A DNA stretch of 64,000 nucleotides from Austropuccinia psidii (GCA_023105745.1 JALGQZ010000011.1:47398698-47462697), one strand, 5' to 3'; positions 34,249 to 45,518 are shown, counted from the first letter of the stretch. The notes: generated from the sequence alone by a model not told the origin. A program made the numbers and translations.

Positions 34249-37200
34249 TCAGCAAACAGCTTTTGTTAAGAAGTCTGCCAACATGCTAGTGGTGGGAGTG
34301 TAGATAAGGCGAATTATTGAACTGCTGATGACTTCTCTAATAAAGTGGAGTTGAATATCAACGTGCTTCATTCGTCTTGAGTTTGTATTGCAATCGCCAT
34401 TTGCTGTATCGATGCAGCCTTGGTTATCCTCATGGACCACAATTGGCTTGTCTTCGGTATTGATGGAGATTTCCTTACACAACTGTTTGAACCACATTAG
34501 TTCGCATGCAAGGTCTGTCAAAGCCTTGTATTCCGCTTCCGCTGAGGATAACGAGACAGTCGGCTGTTTCCTCGTTTTCCAAATAACAAGGTTATTGTGA
34601 ATAGTGATCAAGTATCCTGTGACTGACCGTCTGGATACTCTGCAATTTCCCCAATCTGCGTCTGAGTATGCAGTGGGGGGATCTTGATTGTCTCTGCAGT
34701 AAGTCAGTCTTATGGTACTTGTGCCTTTAAGATACTTTAGTATGTGTAGGAAGGCCTGCCAGTGTTGTATACCTGGTGACTCTAAAAATTGGGACAAAGC
34801 GCTGACAGAGAATGACAGGTCGGGCCTCGTGGCTGTACTGAGATAACTGAGACTGCCTATTGCGCTACGATAATTGACATTGAGTGATAAAAAGGCTTCT
34901 CTATCCTGAACCAATGGTGCTTCCAAGTGTGTATTTGGAATCAGTGCTGTTGCCACTGGTTTACAGTTGGTCATTCCGTAGAGATCGAGCAGGGCATCAA
35001 TGTAGTGACATTGGGACAGGGTGATCGAATTTTCTTCATGGGTGATTTTGATGCCCAACATCAGATCGGCTAAACCCAACATTTTCGTACTGAATTCGGT
35101 TTCTATTGCTGTTTTGAACTTTGTCAGATTCTTTCCAAATACGCCTATGTCATCTACATGTATAAACAACCAGATAGGCTCATCCCCATTGTAGTGAAAG
35201 ACACAAGAGTCGGCTTTGGAAACTTTAAACCCCCAGTTGGTCAGCCAGTCGGAGAGGCGACGGTACCATGCTAGTGGAGCTTGTCGCAACCCGTATATGG
35301 CTTTTTTTAGCCGGAGGCATATGTTTCTCTTGTCACGGTCGAGTCCTTGCGGGATTGCTAAATAGACTTTATCTTCAAGGGGGGCATTGAGAAAGGCGCT
35401 CTTGATGTCTAGTTGTTCAAATTTTAGTCCTGTTGAAGCTGCATGGGATATAAGTGTTCGAAGTGAATTTAGTCTACCAGTTGGTGCAAAGGTCTTTGAG
35501 AAATCAATTCCGGGTGTCTGAGAGAAACCTTGAGCACATAACCTGGCTTTGTGCTCAAGTATCTCATATTTTTCATTACGCTTAGTTTTGAAAACCCAGG
35601 TCGTACCTATGAGTTTATACTCTTCCTTGATTGGTATTTCTTCCCATACATCGAGTTTTTTCATGTTTTCTAATTCTTTTGTGACAGCTTGGATCCATGT
35701 GGCTGATTCTTCTGATTTTATAGCCTCGTTATAAGTACAGGGATCAGAGTGCGTGAGATGAGTGGCCGGACGCCTGGAGTAGGGAAGGATGTTCATTTCG
35801 CTAATGTCTGAATTGATTAGAGTCGGATGTCTTGGGCCTATGACTCGGATCTTCTTTCTCTCTGGTTCTGTGTTACTTTGATTAGACAATACTGACTCGA
35901 CTTCCGAATGATCTTCGTTTATGGGTACCGGATCTTCTGTTTCCTCCAAGCAGTCGTAGTAGATCTCTTCCTCCTCAAGGAAGTTGTTCCAGCTAATGTT
36001 TGAAGTCATACTATTAGATTCTTCAGAGTTTTCTAGAGAGGGAAAGCTATTCTCAAAGAAGTTGACATGCCTACTAGTATAGACCTTTTTATTGTCAAGC
36101 TTCAAGATACGATATGCTGATTCGTTAGTGAATCCAAGTAAAATACCTATTTCGCCAGTCGGGGCCAATTTCCAGGTTTGTTGATGTTTGGGAATATGGA
36201 ATATGACTTTGCAACCAAAAGTCCTGATCATTCGTATCTTTGGGGAAACTCCTGTCCAAAGGAAATATGGTGACTGATTATTTCTAGAAGGTGTTGGAAT
36301 GATATTGACAAGGTGTGTGGCGGTGTTGACTGCTTCTGCCCAGTAGCAGCTGGGAAGGTTTGACGTAAGAAGCAGGCATCTTGCCTTATCCAATAATGTT
36401 CGATTGGCACGTTCTGCGAAACTATTGTGCTCAGGGGTGTGTGGAGGTGATACACTGTGGATGAAACCGCTTTTGGCTGCTAGCGTTTTGAATTGGTGAT
36501 TGACAAATTCCCCTCCTCCATCAGTGAGGATTCTCTTGATTTTTCTGTCCTGAATATTTTCCATCAGGCTCTTTTGAGAAACAAACTCCTCGTATACGTC
36601 AGACTTATTTTTTAAAAATCTGGTTATCTTGAAGGAAGTGTGCTGATCGACAATGGTAAGGAAATAGCGGTGTCCTGATTTCGATGGCGGGGAAATTGGT
36701 CCTACGACATCCAAATGAAGGCAGTCAAGTGACTTGTGAACTTCAATGAAATGTCCTTTAAAAGGTAAAGCAGTCATTTTACCTCTGGCACATGTATCGC
36801 AAGGATTGTCGATTGGCTTTAGTCCGAGGGATTTCAGCACCTGGTTACTAGGATGTCCAAGACGGGAGTGCCACGGAGGATTTGAATTCTTTTCAGTTAG
36901 GTGTATGGTTGGTTGATCAAAGAATACGACCATAAGCTTGTTTATGAGTTGTCCCAACAGGAAAATTTGGTTATTATGTGAAAGGTGGAAGGTTGGGCCG
37001 TTTCTGGTTATGGTTATAGGAGCCTTGCAGAGGTCTAGGAGGCTGACTAGATTTTTTGTTAGTTTGGGTACGTAAAGACAATTCAGCAAGGTGAGTGGGC
37101 TGTTGTTGACAATGATCTTCACTGTTCCTCGACCTTTGCAGATTAGACTACTTGATGGGTCGCTAGTTGAAATCTTTTCGCCACTACTTTCAGTGAAATT

Positions 37201-38136
37201 GCTAAAAAGGCTCCTGTTGTTGAACATGTGGTGAGTTGCCCCACAGTCAACAACCAGGCTGAAAGGTGTGAGAATTGTATTGTCGGCATCGGAGAGTAGT
37301 GCTTCCAGGCCAGTTTGGTGTGTTTCGGCTTCTGATGTTTTTTTCTTAAATCGGTTACGTGGCGGGGGGCGAAGTTCTGGGTGTTCTGCCCAACAATTCT
37401 CGGCTTTATGAGTTGTATTCTTGATGTTATGTTTCCCGTCTTTACAGATGTAGGTGAGTTTGTACGGAAATTGATTTGAGGTAGTGAGTAAGGCACTATT
37501 GTCATTTTCTTCTTTTATTGTCGTTCTTTGAGAATCTTTTTTTGCGTTTTTATGTCTAAGCAACTCAGATAGTTTATCAAGAACTTGTTGCGGATTAATG
37601 TTTGCATTCATGGAAAGTACCATAGAGTCTATGACATGGTCATATTGACTGCTATCCCGGCAGATTTTTCCCAGGATTGAGTAGGCCATGATGTCGGGAG
37701 GTAGGCAGATGCCTATTCCTGCAATATCGAAGAGAATGCTAGAGCATTCTTTGATGTATTCCTCAATATTTCCAGTGAACTTCAGACATTCCCAGCGTAC
37801 CCAAGTACGTCCTCTGTTTGTAACGGTTTGTGATGCAAACTTTATCGTGATTTTTGACCAAAGTGCTTTAGCGCTTTTAACTGTTAGTCCATCTACAATA
37901 CTTATGATGATTTCTTGATGTAGACGACTTAAGATAAGCTGTACTGCCTCAATATTAGCCTGATTCCATGTGGACAAGGATGAAGGTTCAGTGCTTGATG
38001 GTGCATCGCTGTGGCAAACATCGCGAAGACCTCGTGCTGAGAGTTCGACATCCATCATGATGCTCCATAGGGTGTAGTTACGCCCATCTAGAATTGGAAT
38101 GTGGGATGTTTGGCTTGTCGATGGTTTTTCAGGCAT
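34249..38136 (-). CDS. pol: Copia-1 Gag-Pol polyprotein, 1295 aa
   Basis: A single frame from ATG 38136 to the stop at 34249. Residues about 10-210 are a UBN2-type gag. A CCHC-like segment (YICKDGKH then ENCW) lies at about 229-249. The protease site VVDCGATHHM is at about 295, with Cys in place of Ser/Thr after Asp. The GAG-pre-integrase HHCC is H423, H427, C446, C449. The integrase core has Asp 476, Asp 539 and Glu 575 (LDVVGP, LTDGGGEF, FAERANR). RT spans about 820-1060 with YGLRQAPLAWY and the catalytic VDD in FIHVDDIGVF. RNase H has SDADWGNC, SSAEAEY and HEDNQGC. No lesion is seen. The polyprotein should build particles, copy the RNA and integrate the cDNA in the nucleus. Confidence 0.97.
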   Translation of the reverse strand: MPEKPSTSQTSHIPILDGRNYTLWSIMMDVELSARGLRDVCHSDAPSSTEPSSLSTWNQANIEAVQLILSRLHQEIIISIVDGLTVKSAKALWSKITIKFASQTVTNRGRTWVRWECLKFTGNIEEYIKECSSILFDIAGIGICLPPDIMAYSILGKICRDSSQYDHVIDSMVLSMNANINPQQVLDKLSELLRHKNAKKDSQRTTIKEENDNSALLTTSNQFPYKLTYICKDGKHNIKNTTHKAENCWAEHPELRPPPRNRFKKKTSEAETHQTGLEALLSDADNTILTPFSLVVDCGATHHMFNNRSLFSNFTESSGEKISTSDPSSSLICKGRGTVKIIVNNSPLTLLNCLYVPKLTKNLVSLLDLCKAPITITRNGPTFHLSHNNQIFLLGQLINKLMVVFFDQPTIHLTEKNSNPPWHSRLGHPSNQVLKSLGLKPIDNPCDTCARGKMTALPFKGHFIEVHKSLDCLHLDVVGPISPPSKSGHRYFLTIVDQHTSFKITRFLKNKSDVYEEFVSQKSLMENIQDRKIKRILTDGGGEFVNHQFKTLAAKSGFIHSVSPPHTPEHNSFAERANRTLLDKARCLLLTSNLPSCYWAEAVNTATHLVNIIPTPSRNNQSPYFLWTGVSPKIRMIRTFGCKVIFHIPKHQQTWKLAPTGEIGILLGFTNESAYRILKLDNKKVYTSRHVNFFENSFPSLENSEESNSMTSNISWNNFLEEEEIYYDCLEETEDPVPINEDHSEVESVLSNQSNTEPERKKIRVIGPRHPTLINSDISEMNILPYSRRPATHLTHSDPCTYNEAIKSEESATWIQAVTKELENMKKLDVWEEIPIKEEYKLIGTTWVFKTKRNEKYEILEHKARLCAQGFSQTPGIDFSKTFAPTGRLNSLRTLISHAASTGLKFEQLDIKSAFLNAPLEDKVYLAIPQGLDRDKRNICLRLKKAIYGLRQAPLAWYRRLSDWLTNWGFKVSKADSCVFHYNGDEPIWLFIHVDDIGVFGKNLTKFKTAIETEFSTKMLGLADLMLGIKITHEENSITLSQCHYIDALLDLYGMTNCKPVATALIPNTHLEAPLVQDREAFLSLNVNYRSAIGSLSYLSTATRPDLSFSVSALSQFLESPGIQHWQAFLHILKYLKGTSTIRLTYCRDNQDPPTAYSDADWGNCRVSRRSVTGYLITIHNNLVIWKTRKQPTVSLSSAEAEYKALTDLACELMWFKQLCKEISINTEDKPIVVHEDNQGCIDTANGDCNTNSRRMKHVDIQLHFIREVISSSIIRLIYTPTTSMLADFLTKAVC

Positions 38137-38183
38137 GGTTGTTCACCTTGATGTGATTTATGAGCTATTCGAGACTGTAAATC
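38137..38183 (-). other. Copia-1 leader
   Basis: Only 47 nt separate the 5' LTR from the ATG. The first bases after the LTR, GATTTACAGTCTCG, do not match the initiator-Met primer site common in plant copia elements, so the primer is unknown. Confidence 0.8.
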
Positions 38184-38791
38184 TAAAAGTTTTAACAAAC
38201 TAAAGGAACTGGATTAACATCGCAATCAATAGTATAGATAGAAATAAGGAGAGACAAGATAGTACCTAAAGGTGAACAACTAGTATATCTACTGAGAGGC
38301 TAATCGATTGTACTTATAACACAATATAGTACTAACAAACAGAGCTGTAGTAATAACATCAGTAAGATGACAGGGAGTGATTTGGTTCATTAGTCGTACC
38401 TAAAGTCACTATTGATATGATTTATACAATACAACAGTGCTGTTTTACAGCTAAGAGGTGCTAGATAGGGAGTACTTATTAAAAAAAGAAAGGTTAGCGA
38501 AATTGAAGGTTTGTTCGAAGGTTTGAAAGACGACCAACCACCACGAGTAAAAACGGTTGTGTACAAACTTGTCGCAGCGGTAAAATGTTCTGTTGGTGTT
38601 TTAATGAGAGAAGAGGAGTAATTCTGACAATCTCTTTGTTTTGTATAAAGGGGACAAATGTGTCCCCTTATATATCCGTTGCAGCTTAAGTGTGATCTTA
38701 ACCCCGCGTTATTGATGTAATCACGTGGAAACAACCGCTTCTCAATTCTCTCTAGTTGCTCACGGACTGGGAGAGATCTGTCATTTTCACA
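38184..38791 (-). repeat. Copia-1 5' LTR
   Basis: 608 bp, the same as the 3' copy by eye, including a hairpin-prone GGGGACAAATGTGTCCCC next to TATATA (about 38651-38674). Confidence 0.95.
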
Positions 38792-38796
38792 AAATT
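38792..38796. repeat. Target-site duplication AAATT, right copy of Copia-1
   Basis: Directly follows the TCACA terminus of the right LTR. Confidence 0.88.
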
Positions 38797-39020
38797 GAAT
38801 AGTTAAGGGTAATGTCTCCCCAACGGATTGCTCCAAGGGTGCCGTGTTCATAGCTTCCCCCTTCATGGATCCTCACCAGTGAGCCATCCATGGCTGCTCT
38901 TTGTCGGAGCGCCCATGGCAATACCCCTTTGGGTATTTTGAGATCAAAGTAGTGATGGACAATCTTGACATCTTTCAGTCAGATATCTGACAAAAATTTC
39001 ATTGTCTCTGGGAATGATTT
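38797..39020 (-). other. Unassigned flank of Copia-1 with a coding-like minus-strand frame
   Basis: On the minus strand an open stretch from about 38965 into the Copia-1 flank reads LKDVKIVHHYFDLKIP and later AAMDGSLVRIHEGG. It has balanced amino-acid composition but no start, and no family is recognised. It may be a decayed host exon hit by Copia-1. Confidence 0.3.
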
Positions 39021-39595
39021 ACATGTGAAAATTTGAACAAACTAAGAATGATTTTATCAACGCAGTGAATTATTAAATGGAATGGAAATAAAAAGAAGTA
39101 CCTCAGACTGAAAAACTAAAATGATATAGTAGATATAACAGGTACACGCTCTGTCTGGACTCCTTTCACAATTACGATGTTGAATAATGTTAGTTCCGTT
39201 TTATAAGACGAAGTAAATTGTGATACAGACCTCACAACACTAATCGACAATTCTCAATACTGAATATAAGCTTGAATGTTCAAAGTATCAACAGTAGGCA
39301 CAAAATTAACATGGTTAGCAATCAGCTACTTTGATATCCTTAATGAAACAAGGTCAAACCACAGTTGGTGGAGCGTAGGTGTGCGAGAATAATAGGGAAT
39401 AACGGAAAGCAAACGATAAAGTAATGTTTCAAAGGGTAGAGTTCTTTTGATTTGTGTTTCGTCTAAGCATTCTCCGGTGTGCTCTCATATATTGAGCTGT
39501 GCTCTTAATTCCTTGGGTTAGCTTAAAGTCTTATATATCCAATCACTTCGTTGCGCGTGAGTGAGCGTGCAATACTAATACGCTTTTTGTTAAGT
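39021..39595 (-). repeat. Diverged copia-type LTR relic, first
   Basis: Shares the layout of the Copia-1 LTR: GAACAAACTAAG near the start, AAGTACCTCAG near position 80, and CTTATATATCC near the distal end. It lacks the distal end CGGACTGGGAGAG. It is probably truncated or interrupted by the next relic. Confidence 0.5.
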
Positions 39596-40203
39596 TTGGA
39601 ACTGAAGGTGGGTTTGTATTAACATATGAAACAAGTAAGATAAAAGGCAAAAGGTCTAAGTACCTAAAGGTGGAAGGCAAAGCTTCGTGATACAGCTGAG
39701 ATGATACAGCTACGTCGGATAAGAAGCTTATACAACTAATTATGATTCTAGGTTAGCACGTTGATTCTTAGAAGGGAAATGAAGCAAAGAGTCTTGTACT
39801 ATGCCTGGTTATGCTTTATTAATAATGAAAGACAATTCGTGTATGTGCGATGGGAAAAAGTAATGACAAATGTTTACAAGAGATGGAGTAAAAAGGAAAG
39901 AAGGAGGGATACAATAGCAATAATAATGAGTGTTGGTTCTTTACTCCCAGAGTTCCTCTTTGGAGGAGCTTATGTATTGGAGTCACGAAGTGACTCCAAG
40001 GTATTAGTTACCATTAGTCATGAGTATCTACGACGAGAGATTATTTAGTCAGCCTAGGTCTTACTCTTTGTGAGGATCTTGGGCTGTTTTTGGAGTAGGA
40101 GTGGTCAGTGAGGTTCTGACCTAAGACGCTTTGGGTCAGGATATTTTTCACTTTTGGTTCTCTGCTCACAGACTGGGAGAGGATATTTCTCTCGACAACA
40201 TGA
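39596..40203 (-). repeat. Diverged copia-type LTR relic, second
   Basis: Contains AGTACCTAAAGGTGGAAGG near the start and ends CTCACAGACTGGGAGAGGA, close to CTCACGGACTGGGAGAGAT of the Copia-1 LTR. Its length, about 608 bp, equals that of the Copia-1 LTR. Boundaries are approximate and no duplication was confirmed. Confidence 0.55.
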
Positions 40204-40961
40204 AGACAAGCTCCCAACCCTACAATGCTTGTAGAGCGACTCAATTACCATGGCAAAGAGGTACAAAATACCTATGTGCTATTGTGGACCGTCACGATCC
40301 CTTCAATTGAGATTTCCCAAGATTTTGGTTTATCTTCTAGGTCTGAGAACATTCAGCTTTCTGCGTGATTTCTGCTTGCACATAACGCTGTAGCTTCAGA
40401 AAAGACTAATTTACCAACGAAATTCCTTGAGCGGATCACTTCCAAGTGTTTCCCCAGATCCCAACCTGCGCTAGTAGAATTAAAAAATCCTTCATTCCCA
40501 GGGAAACGCTTTCGGAAAAGGCTTTACAAGCTATTCGGGACGTAAGAAGAAATGCAAGAAAGCAACACGACATGATCCTTTGTGGATAAAAAGAGTTGTT
40601 TCATTCGCTTTCTTATTTCCCTCCACGCTCCCGCCAAGCGCCTGTCCCAGACCCCTTACTTTGGAAAAGACTGTGTCTTTGTACACTCGAAAGCTCTTGC
40701 AAACTTCTGATTACATAGTCCTCATCGCAAAGAGTCTTTTTTTTGGTTTTCTGCCGAGGTTCGCGTGATCAAGCTCCTTTTTCGTAAGGCTTTTGAAGCT
40801 GAGACTACCTCTTGCTTTTGCCGAAGGTTTGTGTGATCTAAATTTGGGTTCATCTCTATTTGTCAGCCTTATTGCGTAATCTCTTTTTGCCTAAACCGCG
40901 GCTCTGATAAGCAATAATACGGGCTATTAGATTGCAGTTTATATTAATACAGTCTTACAGC
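40204..40961. other. Upstream region of the secreted-peptide gene
   Basis: No transposon hallmark or open gene is recognised. Base composition is more balanced than in the surrounding elements. TATATTAATA at about 40940-40949, just ahead of the ATG at 40962, is a candidate core promoter element. Confidence 0.45.
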
Positions 40962-41464
40962 ATGAGGTTTTGTTTACTGGGCGTTTTTTTGGCTCAAATC
41001 TTGATCGTGCTCGCCGAAAGTAACGAAAAAAGCACACCTGCGCAACTGAAAAGGTACGTCCATTTGAGTCAACTTGAGGCTACTTTTTGAATACTGACTT
41101 GATACCATTTGGATTGAACTTAGTGTTCCAGCGACAAGCCATCGGAAAATTAAGCGTGTCACTCGAGGTAGTCCGACAGGGCACTTGACTCATCGGAGGA
41201 GGCGGCCTGCAAAGCGCGCGGACGACGATGAAGTTGAACTTACTCCTCATCGTCATACTCACTCAAAGGGGGACAGAAAGAAAGCGGCAGCAATATTGCG
41301 GACTGTTGGAGCAGGGTAAGCTTTAATTGTAACGGACACAAATTTTCGTCGATTAATTTGAACGTGCGATTTACACAATTTTTCTTTCCTCTAGTCTCTC
41401 GGGGATTCCCTTCGCAGGGTCGATTGTCAGTACTGTAGGGAATGGCGTAGGAGCAGGAGCTTAG
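40962..41464 (+). CDS. Small secreted peptide precursor, 117 aa, three exons
   Basis: Exons 40962-41053, 41124-41315 and 41395-41464 join in phase through two GT-AG introns of 70 and 79 nt (GTACGT...TTAG, GTAAGC...CTAG). Residues 1-20 form a signal peptide (MRFCLLGVFLAQILIVLAES). The middle is strongly basic (HRRRRPAKR at 54-62) with Kex2-type dibasic sites KR at 41-42 and 61-62 and a following acidic DDDE. The last 33 residues are Ala/Gly-rich and hydrophobic with glycine-zipper spacing (GLSGIPFAGS, then VGNGVGAGA). The mature part has no cysteine. AATAAA lies at 41586. I recognise no family. It could be an effector, a processed pheromone-like or a membrane-active peptide. The gene model is inferred from sequence only. 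Confidence 0.7.
41054..41123 (+). other. Intron 1 of the secreted-peptide gene
   Basis: 70 nt, donor GTACGT, acceptor ending GAACTTAG. The size is typical for rust fungi and it keeps the reading phase. Confidence 0.7.
41316..41394 (+). other. Intron 2 of the secreted-peptide gene
   Basis: 79 nt, donor GTAAGC, pyrimidine-rich acceptor TTTCTTTCCTCTAG. Removing it keeps the phase and lets the C-terminal hydrophobic tail be read to TAG at 41462. Confidence 0.72.
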
Positions 41465-43130
41465 AGACTGTTCTCTATTTGGGTTTGATTTTCTTGATAA
41501 TTTTGATCTTCTGCTTTAGTTGCTTTTAGCTGAGTTCTGGAAATACAAAGTATCACCATTGGGTCAAATTACTCTTTTTTAAATGAATAAACTTGGGGGG
41601 AAAGGACAATGGTTATACCCACATTGTGGAGGGCAGACCGCGGAGCCGACGCACCAAACCCCAACATAATTAGTAAAATGTAAAAGATTGTATAAGGCTT
41701 AATAAGAGGCGAAACACCCTTCGCCTATGTCCCTTTAAGGCTTCACACGTAACGGGTTTGACGCTAACGTATGACACCGCGTTTGGGTATGTGTAAGTCT
41801 CGTTCTGACAATCCATCCTGGCATCAAGGGCTATGTGATGATTGCTTCCAGTATAAGGTTCCAGGAACCTTTGAAATATTTGCCACTGCAAACCTTGTTG
41901 AAACCTAGCAAGGAAACAGATGGTACTTGCTGCGGCACACTTGTAACTAGACTATTTAAACCTTGAGGGGCGACCTCTCTTCTCTTTCCTTAACCCGAAT
42001 TGGATTAAGCAAAGAGGCCAAAACCTGTCATTTTCTTTGCCTTAGACTTTCTAAACATGACCTGTTCTTTATTTCAGGTAGCAGCTATCATGATTCATAC
42101 AATTGTCTGTGTTGAAAATCCAGATCAAAACCAGTTTGAGCAACAATCTGCCACTCCTATATTGTCCAAACGCCACAAGGCCACATCCTGAGGAAGTCTG
42201 AACTAAAACGCCCTGTTGCTGATCCAGAAGATCAAAGCTTGAGTCAAATCGATACTTAATCCAAATCTACCAACCTCAATAAACTTGTGGACATCACTTC
42301 TTTTTACTCTCATTTATTCTATTGATTTTATTTCATACTGTCTTTATTATTGCTTACACTACGAATTTGAACTGCTTTCCCATGCTATCAGTTACATTGT
42401 ATGGTATAGCAGATAGTAGTAAGGTTCTGCGCAGGCTTTTTTTTGTGCATGCACAGCACACAACACACCACAAAGTGCCCTCCAACCCACCTCCAAATGT
42501 CTCTACTGAAGTGAATACCTGCTGGATTCAAATCAAAATGCTCAGATATTTTCTCATCATCAGATATCTAAAGTCTTCATGTAAGCTATTTTAAGATCTT
42601 GAGCATTCAGCTCCATATCCCCAATTCTGCTTGCTTGGCAGAGAAAACTGTCTCAAGAGGATACAATGTCAGTCATCTAGAGAGCTTAAACTCAAAACAA
42701 TATGTTTCCTTCCAATCATCATCCATGATTTGATTCAGCCACTAGAATAACATCCTTTCAATCTCTTGGGATCTTGTTGGCTTATCATCTTCTCTCCATC
42801 TGCTCATAACTGTGTTTTCAATGCCTGCTTGGTTCCCTCATTCCAGAGGGTTGTGGTTGACTTTCTCCTTCAAATCATGGAGCTTTCCTTGAAAAATTTA
42901 ACCATAACTATTTCCTTTGTTGTTGGGCTGCAAGTGTCCTTGTTTATGAATGAATCATCCTTCAAACCAATTATATCTTAGATTCTCAATTTATTAATCT
43001 CATTATTGACCTCCAAAAATAGGATCAACTGACCAAGGCAGCCATGCCTCCCTTTGGTTATCAATTACTCAGACACATTATTCCACTTCCCACTGGGCTC
43101 CTGATAATTACTACACACAACTTACCCAGC
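41465..43130. other. Unassigned interval, 1.7 kb
   Basis: Starts with the 3' flank of the peptide gene (AATAAA at 41586). From about 41600 to 43130 I find no convincing gene, terminal repeat or RNA. A minus-strand open frame of 73 codons at 41670-41891 and a plus-strand one of 90 codons at 42322-42594 have no recognised motif. Confidence 0.4.
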
Positions 43131-43135
43131 CAACC
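43131..43135. repeat. Target-site duplication CAACC, left copy
   Basis: Directly before TGTGAG of the solo LTR; repeated at 45324-45328. Confidence 0.93.
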
Positions 43136-45323
43136 TGTGAGCCTGTGAGGTATGTATGACATACCCATAAGGCCACAAATAACTTTATATACAGCTGATT
43201 TAGTCTTAAATAGACTTCTCAGTTGATATTAAAATAAAAATAACAAAAAATAAGTATAAATTTTTTGTGGATAAACAAAGTTATAATTATTATGTCATTT
43301 TTGGATTCTACACCAAAAATAACGTAGGTTACACACATAAGGTGTTATACCCAAAAATGCCTATTTCTTGAGTTATTGGAAGATTAAAGAATCTCACAGT
43401 ACTAGTGTAACTTTTTTAACATTTTTTTAAATTTTTAAATTTAAGCTTAAATAAGCTTAAAGTGAAAGTTGCATAAGGATTATGCAAACTTACCAAAATT
43501 TTAGTTAAAATTGAGGTGTTGTGTATATTTACTGAATTGGCTAAGAATTTGCCATACAGGATTTAAATACTGTGTGAGCTCAACTTAAAAGTGTTTAAGG
43601 CCATAGTGAGGCTTTAAATGAATAAAAGGGCAAAACCCACGCAAAAGGGTGGGACAAAGGAAAAACACCAAACAGAGCTGGAGTACCCAGCTTTTTGGAT
43701 CTGCAAGGATTAAATTAAGGTTGTCCACCTGTATTTCAGGATCTAAAACCTTCTTTAAACTTTAAGATTATATTTTTATCCAACCTTAAAGCTTAAACTG
43801 TTTTGATCCTAATTTGGACAGGAATTTCAAGCTGCCAAAGGGCCAATCCCAATATGCAAGCTTGAAATGAAAGTTTCAAGAACTGTCAAAACTTGATTAA
43901 GCTTAGAAAGCTTAAATAAGCTTAAACCTCCAAAGTTACAAGCATTAAGACCTTATCAAAAGTTAAGGTTTAGTGTGTATTGCTATTTTACATGGAAAAA
44001 TAGCAATAACTTCAAAAATTTATTAAAAATCCAAATCTTGATGGATTTGATTGAAATTTCACACAGCTTACAGTCCAATGTTATCTGTGTATAAATTAAA
44101 TTTTAAATGTCTTTTATAAATGGGTTTTATTGGTAATTATCCTGGAAAATAATTCTTTTAATTATACTTAAAAAAAATTAAGATGTCTTTGAAAATTAAT
44201 TAAAAATTGAGTTTAGGGGATTTTTGCTTGAAAATTTATTTTTAAGCTGTTCATGTGATTAATTTTAATATAAATAAAGTTATTTCACATTAAAACTTCA
44301 AATAATTAACTTAAAGAGGATTAAAGGTACTTGGAGTTAAGAATAAGATTGGTAACTTTAGATTGGAATTAAAAATAAGTTACCTTAAGTTAAGAGCTTC
44401 ATTTCTAAGCAAGGTTTTTCAGTTTTTACTTGAGAAAACCCTCTATATCAATTATGAATCATGAGAACTGCTTTGCAGACATAAAAAGAGTCGATTTATC
44501 ACTGTTATTTTCATTATTGCATTATCCAATCCAATCATATGAGACATTTAAACAGGTAAAGTTTTATTACATAAAAAATCTTATTATTAAATGAATTATT
44601 AAGTTATTTTACTATTTATCATTTTTAAATTAAAGAATTGAAATATTAGAATTCACATTATTTTTGTAATAACCAATGATATATTTTATTTTATAAAATT
44701 ATTGTCTTTAAAATATCTTTTAAAATCCACAAATTCCTCTTGAAACATTTTAATAATATTGTTTCATTATAAAAAGTTGTTTTATGTTTTAAAAATATTT
44801 ATTTTTGGTGTTTTTTTAACTTATAACACTTATTTAATATAATAACTGTTGTATTTGAATTGTTGTATTAAATACATATCATAAGTAAGTTTTTCTCAAA
44901 AATTCTGTGTTGTTTTTTATCTATTATTAGTTTTTTTCCATAGAATTTTCTATAAGAATTATATCTGCACAGTGTGTGTTATAATTTCTTTTTATCAATA
45001 ATATTTATATCATTTATAAGTGGTTAAATATTTCTATTTTACATGTGTAATTATCTCATTAAGAGCTTTACACTTCTTATTGTTATAACTGTCAGTGACT
45101 ATAACAATAATAGAATAATTATAATTTATTATAATTATTAATATTTTGTATTACTTTTATATTATATAATAATGATTAGATTTATTTTTTAATATAATAT
45201 ATTTAAAAATTATATTTAATTTGTGGTTATAATATTTTATTATATTATATTTTTCTACTGGGGACAGTCAAACCACTCTTGATATTGCTATCATTATCAA
45301 GAGCTTCATAGACCAACCTTACA
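43136..45323 (+). repeat. Solo LTR of the D/E/F gypsy family
   Basis: 2188 bp from TGTGAGCCTG to AACCTTACA with no internal region and a perfect CAACC duplication on both sides. This is the classic product of recombination between the two LTRs of a full element. It aligns end to end with the LTRs of Gypsy-D and E. Confidence 0.94.
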
Positions 45324-45518
45324 CAACCAATGATAAATGTCCTCCAAAACCTGTCTTCATTCATATGTTATATCAAAAATTCTATTATGTTATACCAAAT
45401 TTCTTCTTTCGTCACAATGTCCTCAGAATTTTCTTGATATTACCATAGCTTTTTTGAATTTGACATTCCTCCCGGGCTTGCAGCTCTTGCTGGGTAAATG
45501 AGCCATATTCCCATTCAC
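45324..45518. other. Short unassigned interval
   Basis: Begins with the second CAACC. No gene or repeat is recognised before the B-family LTR relic. Confidence 0.5.

Larger units (their letters stand above)
33582..38791 (-). mobile_element. Copia-1: intact, very young Ty1/copia retrotransposon, 5210 bp
   Basis: Two LTRs of exactly 608 bp read the same along their whole length, flanked by AAATT on both sides. One uninterrupted gag-pol frame fills the inside, with integrase before RT as in Ty1/copia. This is the freshest insertion in the window and may be competent to transpose. Confidence 0.97.

Noticed and set aside
39761..40048. 95-codon plus-strand frame
   Set aside because: Lies inside a copia-type LTR relic and has no domain.
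42322..42594. 90-codon frame in the unassigned interval
   Set aside because: No motif, no splice or promoter context, composition like the surrounding DNA.
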